Shown: positions 9,025 to 18,444, numbered from the stretch's first letter. The stretch: DNA of 64,000 nt from Mesorhizobium ventifaucium (GCF_935822925.1 NZ_CAKXZS010000003.1:267311-331310), one strand, 5' to 3'. Notes: a model not told the origin generated them from the sequence alone. A program made the numbers and translations.

Positions 9025-9699
9025 CTATTCGGCCGCGGCAACCTTCTTATCGGTCTTCTTCGGCGGGCCTTCGTCATAGCCGGCGAACACCTGATAGTCC
9101 CGCGCGGTGGGCTCGGGAACGACAACGTTCGAATCGGTGAAGACGAACTGGGTGGCACTCGAAGGGTTGGTAACCTGGACCTGATGTTTGTGAAGCTGCG
9201 AGTAAAGGACCTCCTTGCCATGCATCACAGCGATACGGATCGGCATGGTGATGGTGCCAGGGCTGAACATCGGTCCCGGAACGACCTTGCCGGCGACGGC
9301 AATCTTCATCGTCAGCGAGCCGTTGGCACGGTTGCAGTCGCGGGTCACATCGGTGATCGAAGCCTGGTAGATGATCTTCGCGGAATCGTCCTGCTGGTCG
9401 CTGCTCGCGTCAAGCGCAGCAGCTTCTGCATCCTGGGCGGCGGTTTTTTTCTTGGGCTTTTGGCTGCCCTTGGCATAGGTGTTGAAGTAGGCGGTGCCGT
9501 CGCGCAGCGTCACTTTCGGACAATAGGCCAGCAATTGGCTGGCGAGAACCTTGGGGTCCGGCGGTGGTGGCGGTGTCGTGTCCTTCTTTCCGAAGCCCAG
9601 CATGCTACTGCCGCCTGATTGGCAGCCGGCGGCGGTAAGCATAAAGCCGGTGAGCGCCAGACCCGCGACAAAACGCCCGTTAAATCTATGAAACGCCAT
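9025..9699 (-). CDS. Conserved rhizobial lipoprotein of unknown function
   Basis: A 224-residue predicted outer-envelope lipoprotein. The signal peptide MAFHRFNGRFVAGLALTGF is followed by a lipobox LTAAGC. The mature part opens with a Gly/Ser segment and a Pro-rich tract (DTTPPPPPDPK), then a region with two cysteines (AYCPKVTLRDGTAYF, DVTRDCNRANGSL) that could pair, and a beta-rich remainder. The C-terminus is lysine- and alanine-rich. The start at 9699 places the signal peptide at the N-terminus; the frame is open upstream to 9822 but that would bury it. It is divergent from thrC. I recognise the family only as a common hypothetical. Confidence 0.8.
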   Translation of the reverse strand: MAFHRFNGRFVAGLALTGFMLTAAGCQSGGSSMLGFGKKDTTPPPPPDPKVLASQLLAYCPKVTLRDGTAYFNTYAKGSQKPKKKTAAQDAEAAALDASSDQQDDSAKIIYQASITDVTRDCNRANGSLTMKIAVAGKVVPGPMFSPGTITMPIRIAVMHGKEVLYSQLHKHQVQVTNPSSATQFVFTDSNVVVPEPTARDYQVFAGYDEGPPKKTDKKVAAAE

Positions 9700-9820
9700 G
9701 AACTGCACTTCCCTCTCGCAAAGCGGGTGACGTATATCAACCGCGCGGCAAAAATGCGACTGAGCAAGTACGGAAATTAACCACTTTGCCGCGGACAATA
9801 CCGCCCGGCAGCAATGGAAC

Positions 9821-11224
9821 ATGACGATGCGATATGTGAGTACCCGCGGGGAAGCGCCCGTGCTTGGATTTTCCGATGCTGTGCTGACGGGTCTGGCGCG
9901 CGATGGCGGGCTTTATGTCCCTGAGACCTGGCCGCAGTTTTCGGCAACTGAGATCCGCGCCATGCGCGGCCTTGCCTATCCCGACCTCGCCATCCGCGTG
10001 CTGTCGCCATTTCTCGGCGGCGAAATCGCGATGCCGGTGTTCGAACACCTGGTGCGCGAAGCCTATGCGACGTTCCGTCACGAGGCGGTCTGCCCGCTGG
10101 TGCAGACCGGCTCGAACATGTTCGTTCTGGAACTCTTCCATGGCCCGACGCTTGCCTTCAAGGACGTCGCCATGCAGCTTCTCGCCCGGCTGATGGACCA
10201 TGTGCTTGCCGAACGCGACCAGCGCGCCAGCATTGTCGGCGCCACCTCCGGCGATACAGGCGGGGCCGCCATCGATGCCTTCGCCGGGCGCAACCGCACC
10301 GACATCTTCGTTCTTTTCCCGCACGGCCGGGTCTCGCCGGTGCAGCAGCGGCAGATGACGACGTCCATCGCCGCAAATGTCCATGCGCTGGCGATCGAAG
10401 GCAATTTCGACGATTGTCAGGGCCTGGTGAAGGACATGTTCAATGATCACGGTTTTCGCGACCGAGTATCGCTGTCCGGCGTCAATTCGATCAACTGGGC
10501 CCGCATCATGGCCCAGATCGTCTATTACTTCTCATCGGCGCTGTCGCTCGGCGCGCCCGACCGGCCGATTTCGTTCACGGTGCCGACCGGCAATTTCGGC
10601 GACATCTTCGCCGGCTACGCCGCCAAGAAGATGGGGCTGCCGATCGAGCGGCTGATCATCGCAACCAACGACAACGACATTCTAGCGCGCACGCTGTCGA
10701 GCGGCGAGTACAGCACGAAAGGCGTCTTTTCGACCACGTCGCCGTCGATGGACATCCAGGTTTCTTCGAATTTCGAGCGCTTGCTGTTCGAAGCGGCCGG
10801 CCGCGACGCCTCGACCGTGCGGCGCTACATGAGCGGCCTCAAGCAGTCCGGCGCCTTCACCATCGAAGCGGGCGAGATCGCCAGGATCCGCTCCGAATTC
10901 GACGCCGGCCGCTCGACGATGGACGAAGTAGCTGCCACGATCCGCTCGACGCTCGCAGCCAGCAACTATCTGCTCGACCCGCACACGGCGGCGGCCATGC
11001 ACGTTGCGGTTGCGAAGGCCACCAATCCGGTGCCGATGGTGGTGCTGGGCACCGCCCATCCGGCAAAGTTCCCGGCCGCCGTCGAAGCGTCCAGCGGCGT
11101 GTCGCCTGCCCTGCCCGCATGGCTAGGCGGGTTGATGACGTCAGAGGAAAAATACACGGTACTTCCATCCGACCTGAAAATGGTGGAAGATTATGTTAGC
11201 CGCCACACGCGGGCGGCAAGTTAG
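9821..11224 (+). CDS. thrC: Threonine synthase
   Basis: ThrC converts O-phosphohomoserine to threonine with PLP. The 467-residue length and the opening MRYVSTRGEAPVLGFSDAV match the longer (type I) bacterial form. The PLP lysine is in FHGPTLAFKDVAMQLL near residue 114, and the phosphate-binding loop is VGATSGDTGGAAIDAF. Asn/Ser pyridine contacts are expected in SVNSINWARIMAQ-like sequence (here SGVNSINWARIM). The partner kinase thrB is 16 kb away at 27 kb. The following M16 peptidase starts 14 bases after the stop, suggesting an operon. Confidence 0.96.
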   Translation: MTMRYVSTRGEAPVLGFSDAVLTGLARDGGLYVPETWPQFSATEIRAMRGLAYPDLAIRVLSPFLGGEIAMPVFEHLVREAYATFRHEAVCPLVQTGSNMFVLELFHGPTLAFKDVAMQLLARLMDHVLAERDQRASIVGATSGDTGGAAIDAFAGRNRTDIFVLFPHGRVSPVQQRQMTTSIAANVHALAIEGNFDDCQGLVKDMFNDHGFRDRVSLSGVNSINWARIMAQIVYYFSSALSLGAPDRPISFTVPTGNFGDIFAGYAAKKMGLPIERLIIATNDNDILARTLSSGEYSTKGVFSTTSPSMDIQVSSNFERLLFEAAGRDASTVRRYMSGLKQSGAFTIEAGEIARIRSEFDAGRSTMDEVAATIRSTLAASNYLLDPHTAAAMHVAVAKATNPVPMVVLGTAHPAKFPAAVEASSGVSPALPAWLGGLMTSEEKYTVLPSDLKMVEDYVSRHTRAAS

Positions 11225-11238
11225 GGAGTATCAGCTAT

Positions 11239-12531
11239 ATGGGTGTTGAGGTAAGCCGTCTGTCGAACGGCCTGACAGTCGCCACCGAAACCCTTCCAAG
11301 CCTCGAATCCGTCGCTCTTGGCGCCTGGATAAAATCAGGCGCCCGCAATGAGCGTAGCGAAGAGCACGGAATGGCCCACCTGCTTGAACACATGGCGTTC
11401 AAGGGAACCAGAAGGCGCAGCGCCTTCGAGATCGCCTCCGAAATCGAGGATGTCGGCGGCGAGATCAATGCCGCCACCAGTGTCGAGACCACCTCCTATT
11501 ATGCCAGGGTGCTGAGCGACGACGTGCCCCTGGCCGTCGATATCCTGTCCGACATCCTGCAGGATTCCGAGTTCGACCCGCAGGAACTGGAGCGCGAGCA
11601 GCATGTGATCCTGCAGGAGATCGGCGCCGCACACGATACACCCGACGACGTCGTCTTCGACCACTTCACCGAGACGGCGTTCCGCCACCAGACGATCGGC
11701 CGCTCCATCCTCGGCACGCCGGAAACCGTCAAATCCTTCACCTCGAAGCAATTGCACAAATTCATCGAACGGCAATATGGCGCCGAGCGCATGGTGGTCG
11801 TTGCCGCCGGCGACATCAAGCACGACAACTTCGTGCGCGAGGTCGAGAAGCATCTCGGCGGTTTCCGCAGCAAGTCCGACAACACCATGCCGCAATATGC
11901 GCAATATGTCGGCGGCGATTTCCGCGAGGACCGCGACCTGATGGACGCGCAGATCGTGCTGGGGTTCGAGGGCCGCGCCTATCATGTACGCGACTTCTAC
12001 GCCTCGCAGGTTCTGTCGATGATCCTTGGCGGCGGCATGTCATCGCGTCTTTTCCAGGAGGTCCGCGAAAGGCGCGGGCTGTGCTATTCGGTCTATGCCT
12101 TCCACTGGGGCTTTTCCGATACCGGCATATTCGGCGTCCATGCCGCGACCGGGCAGAGCGACATCGCCGAATTGGTGCCGGTAGTCATCGGCGAGTTGCA
12201 GAAAGTCGGAGAGAACATCCTGCAGGAGGAACTCGACCGGGCACGCGCCCAGTACCGTGCAGGCTTGATCATGTCTGCCGAAAGCCCAGCCAGCCGGGCC
12301 TCGCAGATCGCCCGGCAAATGCTTCTGTTCGGCCGGCCGATCGCCAAGGAAGAGCTGATGGAACGGCTGTCGGCGCTGACGGTCGAGCGGTTGACGGACC
12401 TGTCGTCACGGCTGTTTTCGACCAAGCCAACGCTGACAGCCGTCGGACCGGTGGGCACGCTCGCTCCCTATGAGGCGGTTCTCGAGTCGCTTTCGGGCAC
12501 GCAGACCACGGCCCGAAAGCTCGCCGGCTAA
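11239..12531 (+). CDS. M16-family zinc metallopeptidase (mitochondrial-processing-peptidase-like)
   Basis: A 430-residue single-subunit M16B peptidase. The inverted zinc motif HLLEHMAFKGT (HxxEH, residues about 48-52) is intact, with the downstream third-ligand region DPQELEREQHVILQEI. The second half contains GGGMSSRLFQEVRERRGLCYSVYAF, the conserved Arg/Tyr pair that positions substrate. No signal peptide is visible, so it is probably cytoplasmic, cleaving short unfolded peptides. It lies between thrC and a GNAT gene with tight spacing, an arrangement common in Rhizobiales. Confidence 0.93.
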   Translation: MGVEVSRLSNGLTVATETLPSLESVALGAWIKSGARNERSEEHGMAHLLEHMAFKGTRRRSAFEIASEIEDVGGEINAATSVETTSYYARVLSDDVPLAVDILSDILQDSEFDPQELEREQHVILQEIGAAHDTPDDVVFDHFTETAFRHQTIGRSILGTPETVKSFTSKQLHKFIERQYGAERMVVVAAGDIKHDNFVREVEKHLGGFRSKSDNTMPQYAQYVGGDFREDRDLMDAQIVLGFEGRAYHVRDFYASQVLSMILGGGMSSRLFQEVRERRGLCYSVYAFHWGFSDTGIFGVHAATGQSDIAELVPVVIGELQKVGENILQEELDRARAQYRAGLIMSAESPASRASQIARQMLLFGRPIAKEELMERLSALTVERLTDLSSRLFSTKPTLTAVGPVGTLAPYEAVLESLSGTQTTARKLAG

Positions 12532-12546
12532 GTCCATCAAACCGTC

Positions 12547-13143
12547 ATGTTCGCGCTCCCTTTCTTTCGCCGTGACCTGCCGGCACTGAAGGGTGACCGG
12601 GTCACGCTGCGCGTGCCGCTGACCAACGACTACCGCGAATGGTCGGTGCTGCGCGGGGAAAGCCGCGCCTTCCTGGAGCCGTGGGAGCCGCGCTGGAACC
12701 CCGACGAGCTCGACCGCACGGCCTGGCGGCATCGCCTCAGCCGCTATCGCGAAGACTATGCGCAGGGAACGGCCATAGCCTTCTTCATCTTCAACAAAAG
12801 CAACGGCAAGCTTGTTGGTGGAATCACCCTCGGCAATATCCGCCACGGCGTCGCGCAAAGCGGCCATATCGGCTACTGGATCGGCGAGCGCTACAGCGGC
12901 CGTGGCCTGATGACCGACGCGGTCAAGGTGGTGACGCGCTTCGCCTTCGATACGCTGAGGTTGCACCGGATCGAAGCTGCCTGTATTCCCGACAACGCTC
13001 GGTCGATCCGCGTGCTTGAAAAAGCCGGATTCCGGCGCGAAGGACTTCTCCGATCCTATCTCAGGATCAACGGCATCTGGCAGGACCACTACCTCTACGC
13101 CCGGATCGAGGACGATCCGCCGGGCGCGGAAACGAAGGACTGA
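12547..13143 (+). CDS. GNAT N-acetyltransferase, RimJ/RimL type
   Basis: A 198-residue acetyltransferase of the RimJ class that modifies protein N-termini or small molecules with acetyl-CoA. Visible elements are VTLRVPLTNDYREW at the start, then GGITLGNIRHGVAQSGHIGYWI, the CoA pyrophosphate loop ERYSGRGLMTDAVK (Q/R-x-x-G-x-G/A) and IPDNARSIRVLEKAGFRREG. It starts 15 bases after the M16 stop and ends 2 bases before the next gene, so all four genes thrC to the GGDEF-EAL protein may be one transcript. The target protein is unknown. Confidence 0.92.
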   Translation: MFALPFFRRDLPALKGDRVTLRVPLTNDYREWSVLRGESRAFLEPWEPRWNPDELDRTAWRHRLSRYREDYAQGTAIAFFIFNKSNGKLVGGITLGNIRHGVAQSGHIGYWIGERYSGRGLMTDAVKVVTRFAFDTLRLHRIEAACIPDNARSIRVLEKAGFRREGLLRSYLRINGIWQDHYLYARIEDDPPGAETKD

Positions 13144-13145
13144 TT

Positions 13146-16034
13146 TTGACGAATTTCCTGCGAATCGGGTCGTTGTTCGCCTTTGTGCTGACGGCAATCG
13201 TCGTGCTCTGCGCGGCGTCCTCGGCCTTCGCCGTCGAACCGATCAAGATTGCCCGCGACGATGTGGCGCTCGACCTTTCGGGCGCCGTCGAAATCTACCG
13301 CAACCAGGGCGAGAATTTTCAGGTGTCGACTGCTCCAGGACCGGACGGCATCGTGCGGCGCATCGAGGTCGAGGCCAATGATGCGCGCTCGACCGGCGAC
13401 TGGGCGGTGTTCGCGCTTGCCAACACCACCGACCAGCAGCTCGACAGGCTGATCGTCGCACCGCATTTCCGGCTGGTGAATTCCGGGATCTTCTGGCCGG
13501 ATCTCGGCTCGACCCGCATTGCCGCGATCACCCCCAGCGAGGGCTTCGCGCTCGACCGCCAGAGCAGCCCCGACGCTGATGTGTTCCGGGTGACGCTGAA
13601 CCCCGGAACGGTGATCACCTTCATTGCCGAACTCGCGTCGCCCAAACTGCCGCAGGTCTATCTTTGGGAGCCGGAATCCTACAAGGATTCGGTCAATTCC
13701 TACACGCTGTTTCGCGGCATCGTCATCGGCATCGCCGGCCTCCTGGCGCTGTTCCTGACCATCCTTTTCGTCGTCAAGGGCACCTCGATGTTCCCAGCAA
13801 CCGCAGCACTCGCCTGGGCGGTGCTCGCCTATATCTGCATCGATTTCGGCTTTCTCAACAAGGTCCTGGAAATATCGCCCGGCAACGAGCAGATGTGGCG
13901 GGCCGGAACGGAGGTGGCGCTTGCGGCGACCTTCGTGGTGTTCCTGTTCGCCTATCTCAACCTTAACCGATGGCACGGCCATTTCAGCTACGGCGCGCTG
14001 GTCTGGATTCTGGGCCTGCTGCTGATCGCCGGCGTTGCAATCGTCGACCCGGCGGTCGCCGCCGGCATCGCCAGGCTGTCCTTTGCCGCCACCGCGCTGA
14101 CCGGCCTCGGCCTGATCATCTTCCTCGGCATACGCGGCTACGACCGCGCGATCATGCTGGTGCCCAGTTGGGTCATGGTCCTGTTGTGGCTATGCGGGTC
14201 GTGGATGGCGATCACCGGCATGCTCGACAACGACATCGCCCAGCCGGCACTGGGCGGCGGGCTGATCCTCATCATCCTGCTGATCGGCTTCACCGTCATG
14301 CAGCACGCCTTTTCCGGCGGCGCGCTGCATCAGGGCCTGTTCTCCGATCTCGAACGGCAGGCGCTGGCCGTAGCCGGATCGGGCGACACGGTGTGGGACT
14401 GGGACGTGATGCGCGACCGCGTCGTCACCAGGCCAGATGTCAGCATCCAGCTTGGCCTTGCGCCCGACAGCCTAGGCGGCGCTGCCCGCAACTGGCTGCC
14501 GGTGCTGCATGCCGACGACCGCGACACGTTCCGTACGACGCTCGACGTGGTGCTCGAGCACCGGCGCGGCCGGGTGTCGCAGGATTTCCGCCTGCGCGGC
14601 GCCGACGGGCACTATCACTGGTTTTCGCTACGCGCGCGGCCGGTGATCGGATCGGACGGCGAGGTCATCCGCTGCGTGGGCACCATGGTCGACGTGACGG
14701 AGCAGAAGAAGTCCGAGGAGAGGCTGTTGCACGATGCCGTGCACGACAATCTGACCGGCCTGCCGAACCGGGAATTGCTTATGAACCGGCTGGAGGCGAT
14801 CATCTCGATTGCGCGCACGGAAGAGAAGGTACGTCCCACCGTCTTCGTCATCGACATCGACCGGTTCAAGCAGGTCAATGACGGGCTCGGCATCTCGGCC
14901 GGCGATACCATCCTGCTCACTGTTGCGCGCCGGCTGCACCGGCTGCTCAAGCCGAAGGATTCGCTGTCGCGCTTTGCCGGCGACCAGTTCGCGCTGATGC
15001 TGCTTTCCGAGCAGGACCCGGCCCGCATCGCAGCCGTTGCCGATGCCATCAAGCATGCGATCAACAATCCGATCACCTTTGCCAAGCGCGAGATCGTGCT
15101 GACCGCCTCGATCGGCCTGGTCACCTGGACCTCGGCGCAGAGTTCGGCCGAGGACATGGTCAAGGACGCCGAGCTTGCCATGCACCAGGCCAAGCGTTTT
15201 GGCGGCGACAGGATCGAGCCGTTCCGACCCGCCTTCCGCACCGTCGGCACCGACCGGCTGCAGTTCGAGTCCGATCTGCGCCGCGCCATCGAACGGCGCG
15301 AATTCACACTCGCCTACCAGCCCATCGTCCGGCTGGAAGACGGCAGCGTTGCCGGCTTCGAGGCGCTTTTGCGCTGGGACCATCCGCGTCGCGGCATGAT
15401 CCCGCCAGGCGATTTCATTCCGGTCGCCGAGAGCTGCGGCCTGATCGTGCAGCTTGGTCTGTTCGCCATGCAACAGGCCGCCGAAGACCTGGCGGGATGG
15501 CAAAAGCAGATCGGCGACGCGCCGCTGTCGGTTTCGGTCAACCTGTCCAGCCGACAGCTCATCCGCCGTGACCTGGTCAGCGACGTCCGCTCGGTGATCG
15601 CGCGGGCCAATCTGAAGCCGCGCTGCTTCCGGCTCGAGCTCACCGAATCGCTGGTAATGGACAATCCCGAGCAGACGGCCCATGTGCTGAACAAGCTGAA
15701 GAAGCTTGGCATCGGCCTGTCGCTGGACGATTTCGGCACCGGCTATTCATCGCTGGCCTATCTGACGCGCTTTCCCTTCGACACGATCAAAATCGACAAG
15801 AGCTTTGTCGACGACACGACACCGAAGCGCGCGGTGCTGCTCAAATCGATGGTCAACATGGCGCATGAACTCGGGCTTTCGGTCGTGGCCGAGGGCATTT
15901 CGGACGAAAGCGATGCGCTCGAACTGCGCCAGATGGGCTGCGAATATGTGCAGAGCTTCATGTTCGGCGCGCCGATGCCCGGCGATCAGGTGCTGAAAAC
16001 GCTGAAGGAACAGTATCCGCTCGCTCGGGCTTGA
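13146..16034 (+). CDS. Membrane-bound PAS-GGDEF-EAL cyclic-di-GMP phosphodiesterase with 7TM sensor
   Basis: A 962-residue receptor. A signal peptide (about 1-30) leads to a periplasmic beta-rich domain, about seven membrane helices (190-390, resembling 7TMR-DISM), a PAS domain (about 400-520), a GGDEF domain and a C-terminal EAL domain. The GGDEF site reads SRFAGDQFALM (near residue 612) and the inhibitory-site Arg is replaced by Lys (KPKD), so cyclase activity is doubtful. The EAL domain keeps GFEALLRWDHP, SVNLSSRQL, LELTESL, SLDDFGTGYSSL and IKIDKSF, so c-di-GMP hydrolysis is likely. Start is a TTG at 13146 preceded by AAGGA. It probably lowers c-di-GMP in response to an envelope signal. 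Confidence 0.88.
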   Translation: MTNFLRIGSLFAFVLTAIVVLCAASSAFAVEPIKIARDDVALDLSGAVEIYRNQGENFQVSTAPGPDGIVRRIEVEANDARSTGDWAVFALANTTDQQLDRLIVAPHFRLVNSGIFWPDLGSTRIAAITPSEGFALDRQSSPDADVFRVTLNPGTVITFIAELASPKLPQVYLWEPESYKDSVNSYTLFRGIVIGIAGLLALFLTILFVVKGTSMFPATAALAWAVLAYICIDFGFLNKVLEISPGNEQMWRAGTEVALAATFVVFLFAYLNLNRWHGHFSYGALVWILGLLLIAGVAIVDPAVAAGIARLSFAATALTGLGLIIFLGIRGYDRAIMLVPSWVMVLLWLCGSWMAITGMLDNDIAQPALGGGLILIILLIGFTVMQHAFSGGALHQGLFSDLERQALAVAGSGDTVWDWDVMRDRVVTRPDVSIQLGLAPDSLGGAARNWLPVLHADDRDTFRTTLDVVLEHRRGRVSQDFRLRGADGHYHWFSLRARPVIGSDGEVIRCVGTMVDVTEQKKSEERLLHDAVHDNLTGLPNRELLMNRLEAIISIARTEEKVRPTVFVIDIDRFKQVNDGLGISAGDTILLTVARRLHRLLKPKDSLSRFAGDQFALMLLSEQDPARIAAVADAIKHAINNPITFAKREIVLTASIGLVTWTSAQSSAEDMVKDAELAMHQAKRFGGDRIEPFRPAFRTVGTDRLQFESDLRRAIERREFTLAYQPIVRLEDGSVAGFEALLRWDHPRRGMIPPGDFIPVAESCGLIVQLGLFAMQQAAEDLAGWQKQIGDAPLSVSVNLSSRQLIRRDLVSDVRSVIARANLKPRCFRLELTESLVMDNPEQTAHVLNKLKKLGIGLSLDDFGTGYSSLAYLTRFPFDTIKIDKSFVDDTTPKRAVLLKSMVNMAHELGLSVVAEGISDESDALELRQMGCEYVQSFMFGAPMPGDQVLKTLKEQYPLARA

Positions 16035-16041
16035 TCTTGTT

Positions 16042-16077
16042 CATGTCCCAAAACCGCTGCCGATTTTGGGCGGCATG
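16042..16077. repeat. Partial copy of paired-hairpin intergenic repeat
   Basis: CATGTCCCAAAA (16042-16053) and TTTTGGGCGGCATG (16064-16077) form a stem with CATG ends around an aaaacc...ttttgg core. This matches the second hairpin of the elements at 22.86 and 36.65 kb. It lies right after the stop of the GGDEF-EAL gene and could act as a 3' hairpin. Confidence 0.6.
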
Positions 16078-16218
16078 AGCCTGGCGATTGGCACCCGCTG
16101 GAGCGCATCGGCAGGGTCTCGGTTCCCGCGGCTCGGCACTCCATCAATAATACGACCTGATGTCACGCGACTGTGAACTGGGAGTATTGGTTTACGGCTC
16201 GCGCTGTGCATCATATCC

Positions 16219-16243
16219 CTCTTCGCGAAATCGGTGCGAAGAG
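16219..16243. other. Hairpin in the leader of the DoxX gene
   Basis: CTCTTCGC and GCGAAGAG (8-bp perfect arms, 9-base loop) lie about 60 bases before the doxX start. The other 200 bases between 16078 and 16303 show nothing recognisable. A role in mRNA structure or regulation is possible but unproven. Confidence 0.35.
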
Positions 16244-16303
16244 CAGATCCGGCGATATCCGGCCTGCTGGCCGCAATCACCGGGTCATGATGGAGGCCAA
16301 ACG

Positions 16304-16711
16304 ATGAATTTCGACAAGATTTCTGCCTGGGCTCCGGTGTGGTTAAGCGTCGTGAGGATCATGTCGGCGCTGCTGTTTCTGGAGCACGGAACTCAAAAGC
16401 TCTTCAATTTTCCGCCCGCTCCCGAGCCGATGCAACTGTCGGGGCTTATTGTGATCCAGGCATTGATCGAGCTGATCGGAGGCGCGCTGCTTGTCCTCGG
16501 ACTCTTCACCCGGCCCGTCGCGTTCATTCTGTCCGGCAACATGGCGGTCGCCTATTTCATGGCGCATGCGCCGCAAAACTTTTTTCCGGTAGTCAACCAG
16601 GGCGACTCGTCGATCCTCTACTGCTTCATTTTCCTGTACTTCTTTTTCGCGGGAGGCGGCGCGTGGAGCGTCGATGCGGCCCGTCGCGGGACCGGCCTCG
16701 CGACGCCCTGA
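16304..16711 (+). CDS. DoxX-family membrane protein
   Basis: A 135-residue integral membrane protein with four predicted helices. The family hallmark is RIMSALLFLEHGTQKLF in helix 1, followed by ALIELIGGALLVLGLFTRPVA and the third-helix block GNMAVAYFMAHAP. DoxX relatives have been tied to quinone redox steps and thiosulfate metabolism in archaea and to redox stress complexes in actinobacteria, but most rhizobial copies are uncharacterised. The start at ATG 16304 is supported by GGAGG eight bases upstream; the longer frame to 16160 has no site. It is convergent with the oxygenase-like gene. Confidence 0.88.
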   Translation: MNFDKISAWAPVWLSVVRIMSALLFLEHGTQKLFNFPPAPEPMQLSGLIVIQALIELIGGALLVLGLFTRPVAFILSGNMAVAYFMAHAPQNFFPVVNQGDSSILYCFIFLYFFFAGGGAWSVDAARRGTGLATP

Positions 16712-16856
16712 ACAGGATCGCGAGGGAACTTGCTGGGCGGCTACCAGCGGAGCATGTCCGACAGCCTGCCAGGTCGAAATGATAGGAAGTTCCGGCTCCG
16801 CTGATCGTCGCTTTCGGGCCCTTCGCTGGACATTCCCCAACACGGGATACGCGCCC

Positions 16857-17879
16857 TTAGGGCGGCCATTGCCGCACTTTCAACCCGTCGCTTTCCCTTA
16901 TGCGGGCATCAAATCCCGCATGATCGCGACCGTACTGCCCGTGTCTGGGTGCCTTCTGTCGGCGATAGAGATAGTTCTCGGGAAGACCGAGGCGACGGCA
17001 CGACTGGACGGCCGGAGATGAAGGGAGCACCATGCTCTCGCAGATTGCAGCCGTCGTCTTAACAAAAGCGCGCTCCCACGGCTTCAACGTCCAGTGGTCG
17101 CCGAGTGCCAACCGCTTGCGGACCCAGCGGGGCAGGATCTCGACAGCTGCCTTCAGAAATGGACGCTGAAGCGGTTGAGCCACCCCCGGCAAGACGGGAA
17201 CGTCTTCCATGATCTGCAGGAATTCCAGGACGATCGGCGATGCGACGAGTCTTTGCCTCATCACGTCGAACAGCGCGTAAAGCTCGGCCTGCGACGTGGG
17301 CGCGCCAACCGCACCATAGAGAAGCGCGACGGGGCGAGCCTCGGCAAACATCGTATCCCGTTCGAAAAAATGCAGTCGATGCACATAGACGTGATAGGCC
17401 TCCATGAAACCAAACCCGGCCGTCGCTTGCACCCAGTCCAGCAACTCCGGGTCGGTGGCGTGGTATGGCTCACCTTCGCTGGTTCGGCCTGAAACGCGCC
17501 CATGCATCCTGACCACACCTTCAATCATGGCCTCGGCCTTGGTCCGGGGACCGTAGACCGTGACCAAGGCGGCGAGGCCGGTACGCTGTAATCGTCGGAG
17601 CGCGTCGGAGCTGAATGTGCTGTGCTGCCAAATGGCGTCGCGAACCCGCGGCTCTGCCAATTCGAGCAGCACCGCCGCAACCCCGCCGATGAACAGCGCA
17701 ACCGGGTTCTTGAAAATACGCCACGACACCGAGTTGGGCGGCAACAGCGCCGGCTCCCCCTGCGGGGTCGAGAAGTCCATCTGAGATCCGAGCCGCTGGC
17801 GCATGAACAACTGCGCAAGAGTATCCACACGACGCCCAAGCGGGCGAGGCAGAGGAATGGTGCCCGAATTGCCAAACAT
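16857..17879 (-). CDS. MpaB/DUF2236-family oxygenase-like protein
   Basis: A 340-residue member of the MpaB'/latex-clearing-type (DUF2236) family, whose studied members bind haem b and oxidise polyisoprene or mycophenolic intermediates. Typical blocks are NPVALFIGGVAAVLLELAEP, a GPRTKAEAMIEGVVRMHGRVSG segment, DPELLDWVQAT and DHWTLKPWERAFVK. Conserved histidines (MHGRV, AYHVYVHRLHF) are candidate haem ligands. The start at 17879 (MFGNSGTIPL) is preceded by AGGAG at a suitable distance; an upstream in-frame start at 17990 lacks this. The neighbouring DUF4242 gene lies about 150 bases further upstream on the same strand. The substrate is unknown. Confidence 0.82.
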   Translation of the reverse strand: MFGNSGTIPLPRPLGRRVDTLAQLFMRQRLGSQMDFSTPQGEPALLPPNSVSWRIFKNPVALFIGGVAAVLLELAEPRVRDAIWQHSTFSSDALRRLQRTGLAALVTVYGPRTKAEAMIEGVVRMHGRVSGRTSEGEPYHATDPELLDWVQATAGFGFMEAYHVYVHRLHFFERDTMFAEARPVALLYGAVGAPTSQAELYALFDVMRQRLVASPIVLEFLQIMEDVPVLPGVAQPLQRPFLKAAVEILPRWVRKRLALGDHWTLKPWERAFVKTTAAICESMVLPSSPAVQSCRRLGLPENYLYRRQKAPRHGQYGRDHAGFDARIRESDGLKVRQWPP

Positions 17880-18029
17880 GCTCCGACTCTCCTGGCAACG
17901 CGTGTGGCTGGCGGATGCAGCTCGAACGTCTTGGCATTTCCGTCGTTCCAAAGATTCAAACTGGCGCGTTGCATAACTCCGCAAGAACACCGGGTCCGGA
18001 TAGCCATCGCGAGCCCGGTCGCGCCGGCC

Positions 18030-18293
18030 CTATGGGGTAAGATCAAGCGCCGGCACGATTCTGTGATACGGCAGCCCCGCATCGTCGTTTAGGCGCTTCA
18101 CGTCGACATCGGAGGCAGCGTCAAACAGGCACATGCAGCGCCCGTCCTCCGGTGCGAAGGTCGAGCGCAGGTAGCTGATGTCGGTGCCGTTGGAGGTCAT
18201 CTCGGCGGCTTTGCTGATCGCCGCCTTCTGCGCATCTCCCAGAGCTTCCATGCTGATGCCCTTGAGGCCGCGTTCCACCATGTAGACAGTCAT
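18030..18293 (-). CDS. DUF4242 (SCO4226-like, possibly nickel-binding) small protein
   Basis: An 87-residue protein beginning MTVYMVERGLKGISMEALGD, the signature opening of DUF4242. The studied homologue SCO4226 of Streptomyces is a ferredoxin-fold protein that binds nickel. Metal-ligand candidates here are the Cys pair in DGRCMCLFDA and His in LPYHRIVPALDL. The start at 18293 has a strong GGAGGAG site 8 bases upstream; the longer in-frame start at 18362 would run through the LysR box region. It is divergent from a LysR regulator, which probably controls it. Confidence 0.85.
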   Translation of the reverse strand: MTVYMVERGLKGISMEALGDAQKAAISKAAEMTSNGTDISYLRSTFAPEDGRCMCLFDAASDVDVKRLNDDAGLPYHRIVPALDLTP

Positions 18294-18367
18294 TTCCAGA
18301 TCTCCTCCTGTGAACAGTGACCACAGGAGTTGAATGCAGCGGCGGGCAAAAGAGAACGACATTTTTT

Positions 18368-18396
18368 CTATCGATCGATAGCCGACAGTTATCGAT
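18368..18396 (+). promoter_or_regulatory. LysR-type regulator binding box (ATCGAT-N11-ATCGAT)
   Basis: ATCGAT at 18374-18379 and at 18391-18396 are separated by exactly 11 bases, giving the classic T-N11-A LysR recognition pattern with perfect arms. The left arm sits inside a 14-bp palindrome CTATCGATCGATAG (18368-18381). The box lies in the 150-base divergent region between the DUF4242 gene and lysR, where such a regulator would bind. Confidence 0.75.
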
Positions 18397-18444
18397 GAAA
18401 GGATTACAATGTCGTTTCATGGAACCGCCTCGGGAGGGCTCGCC

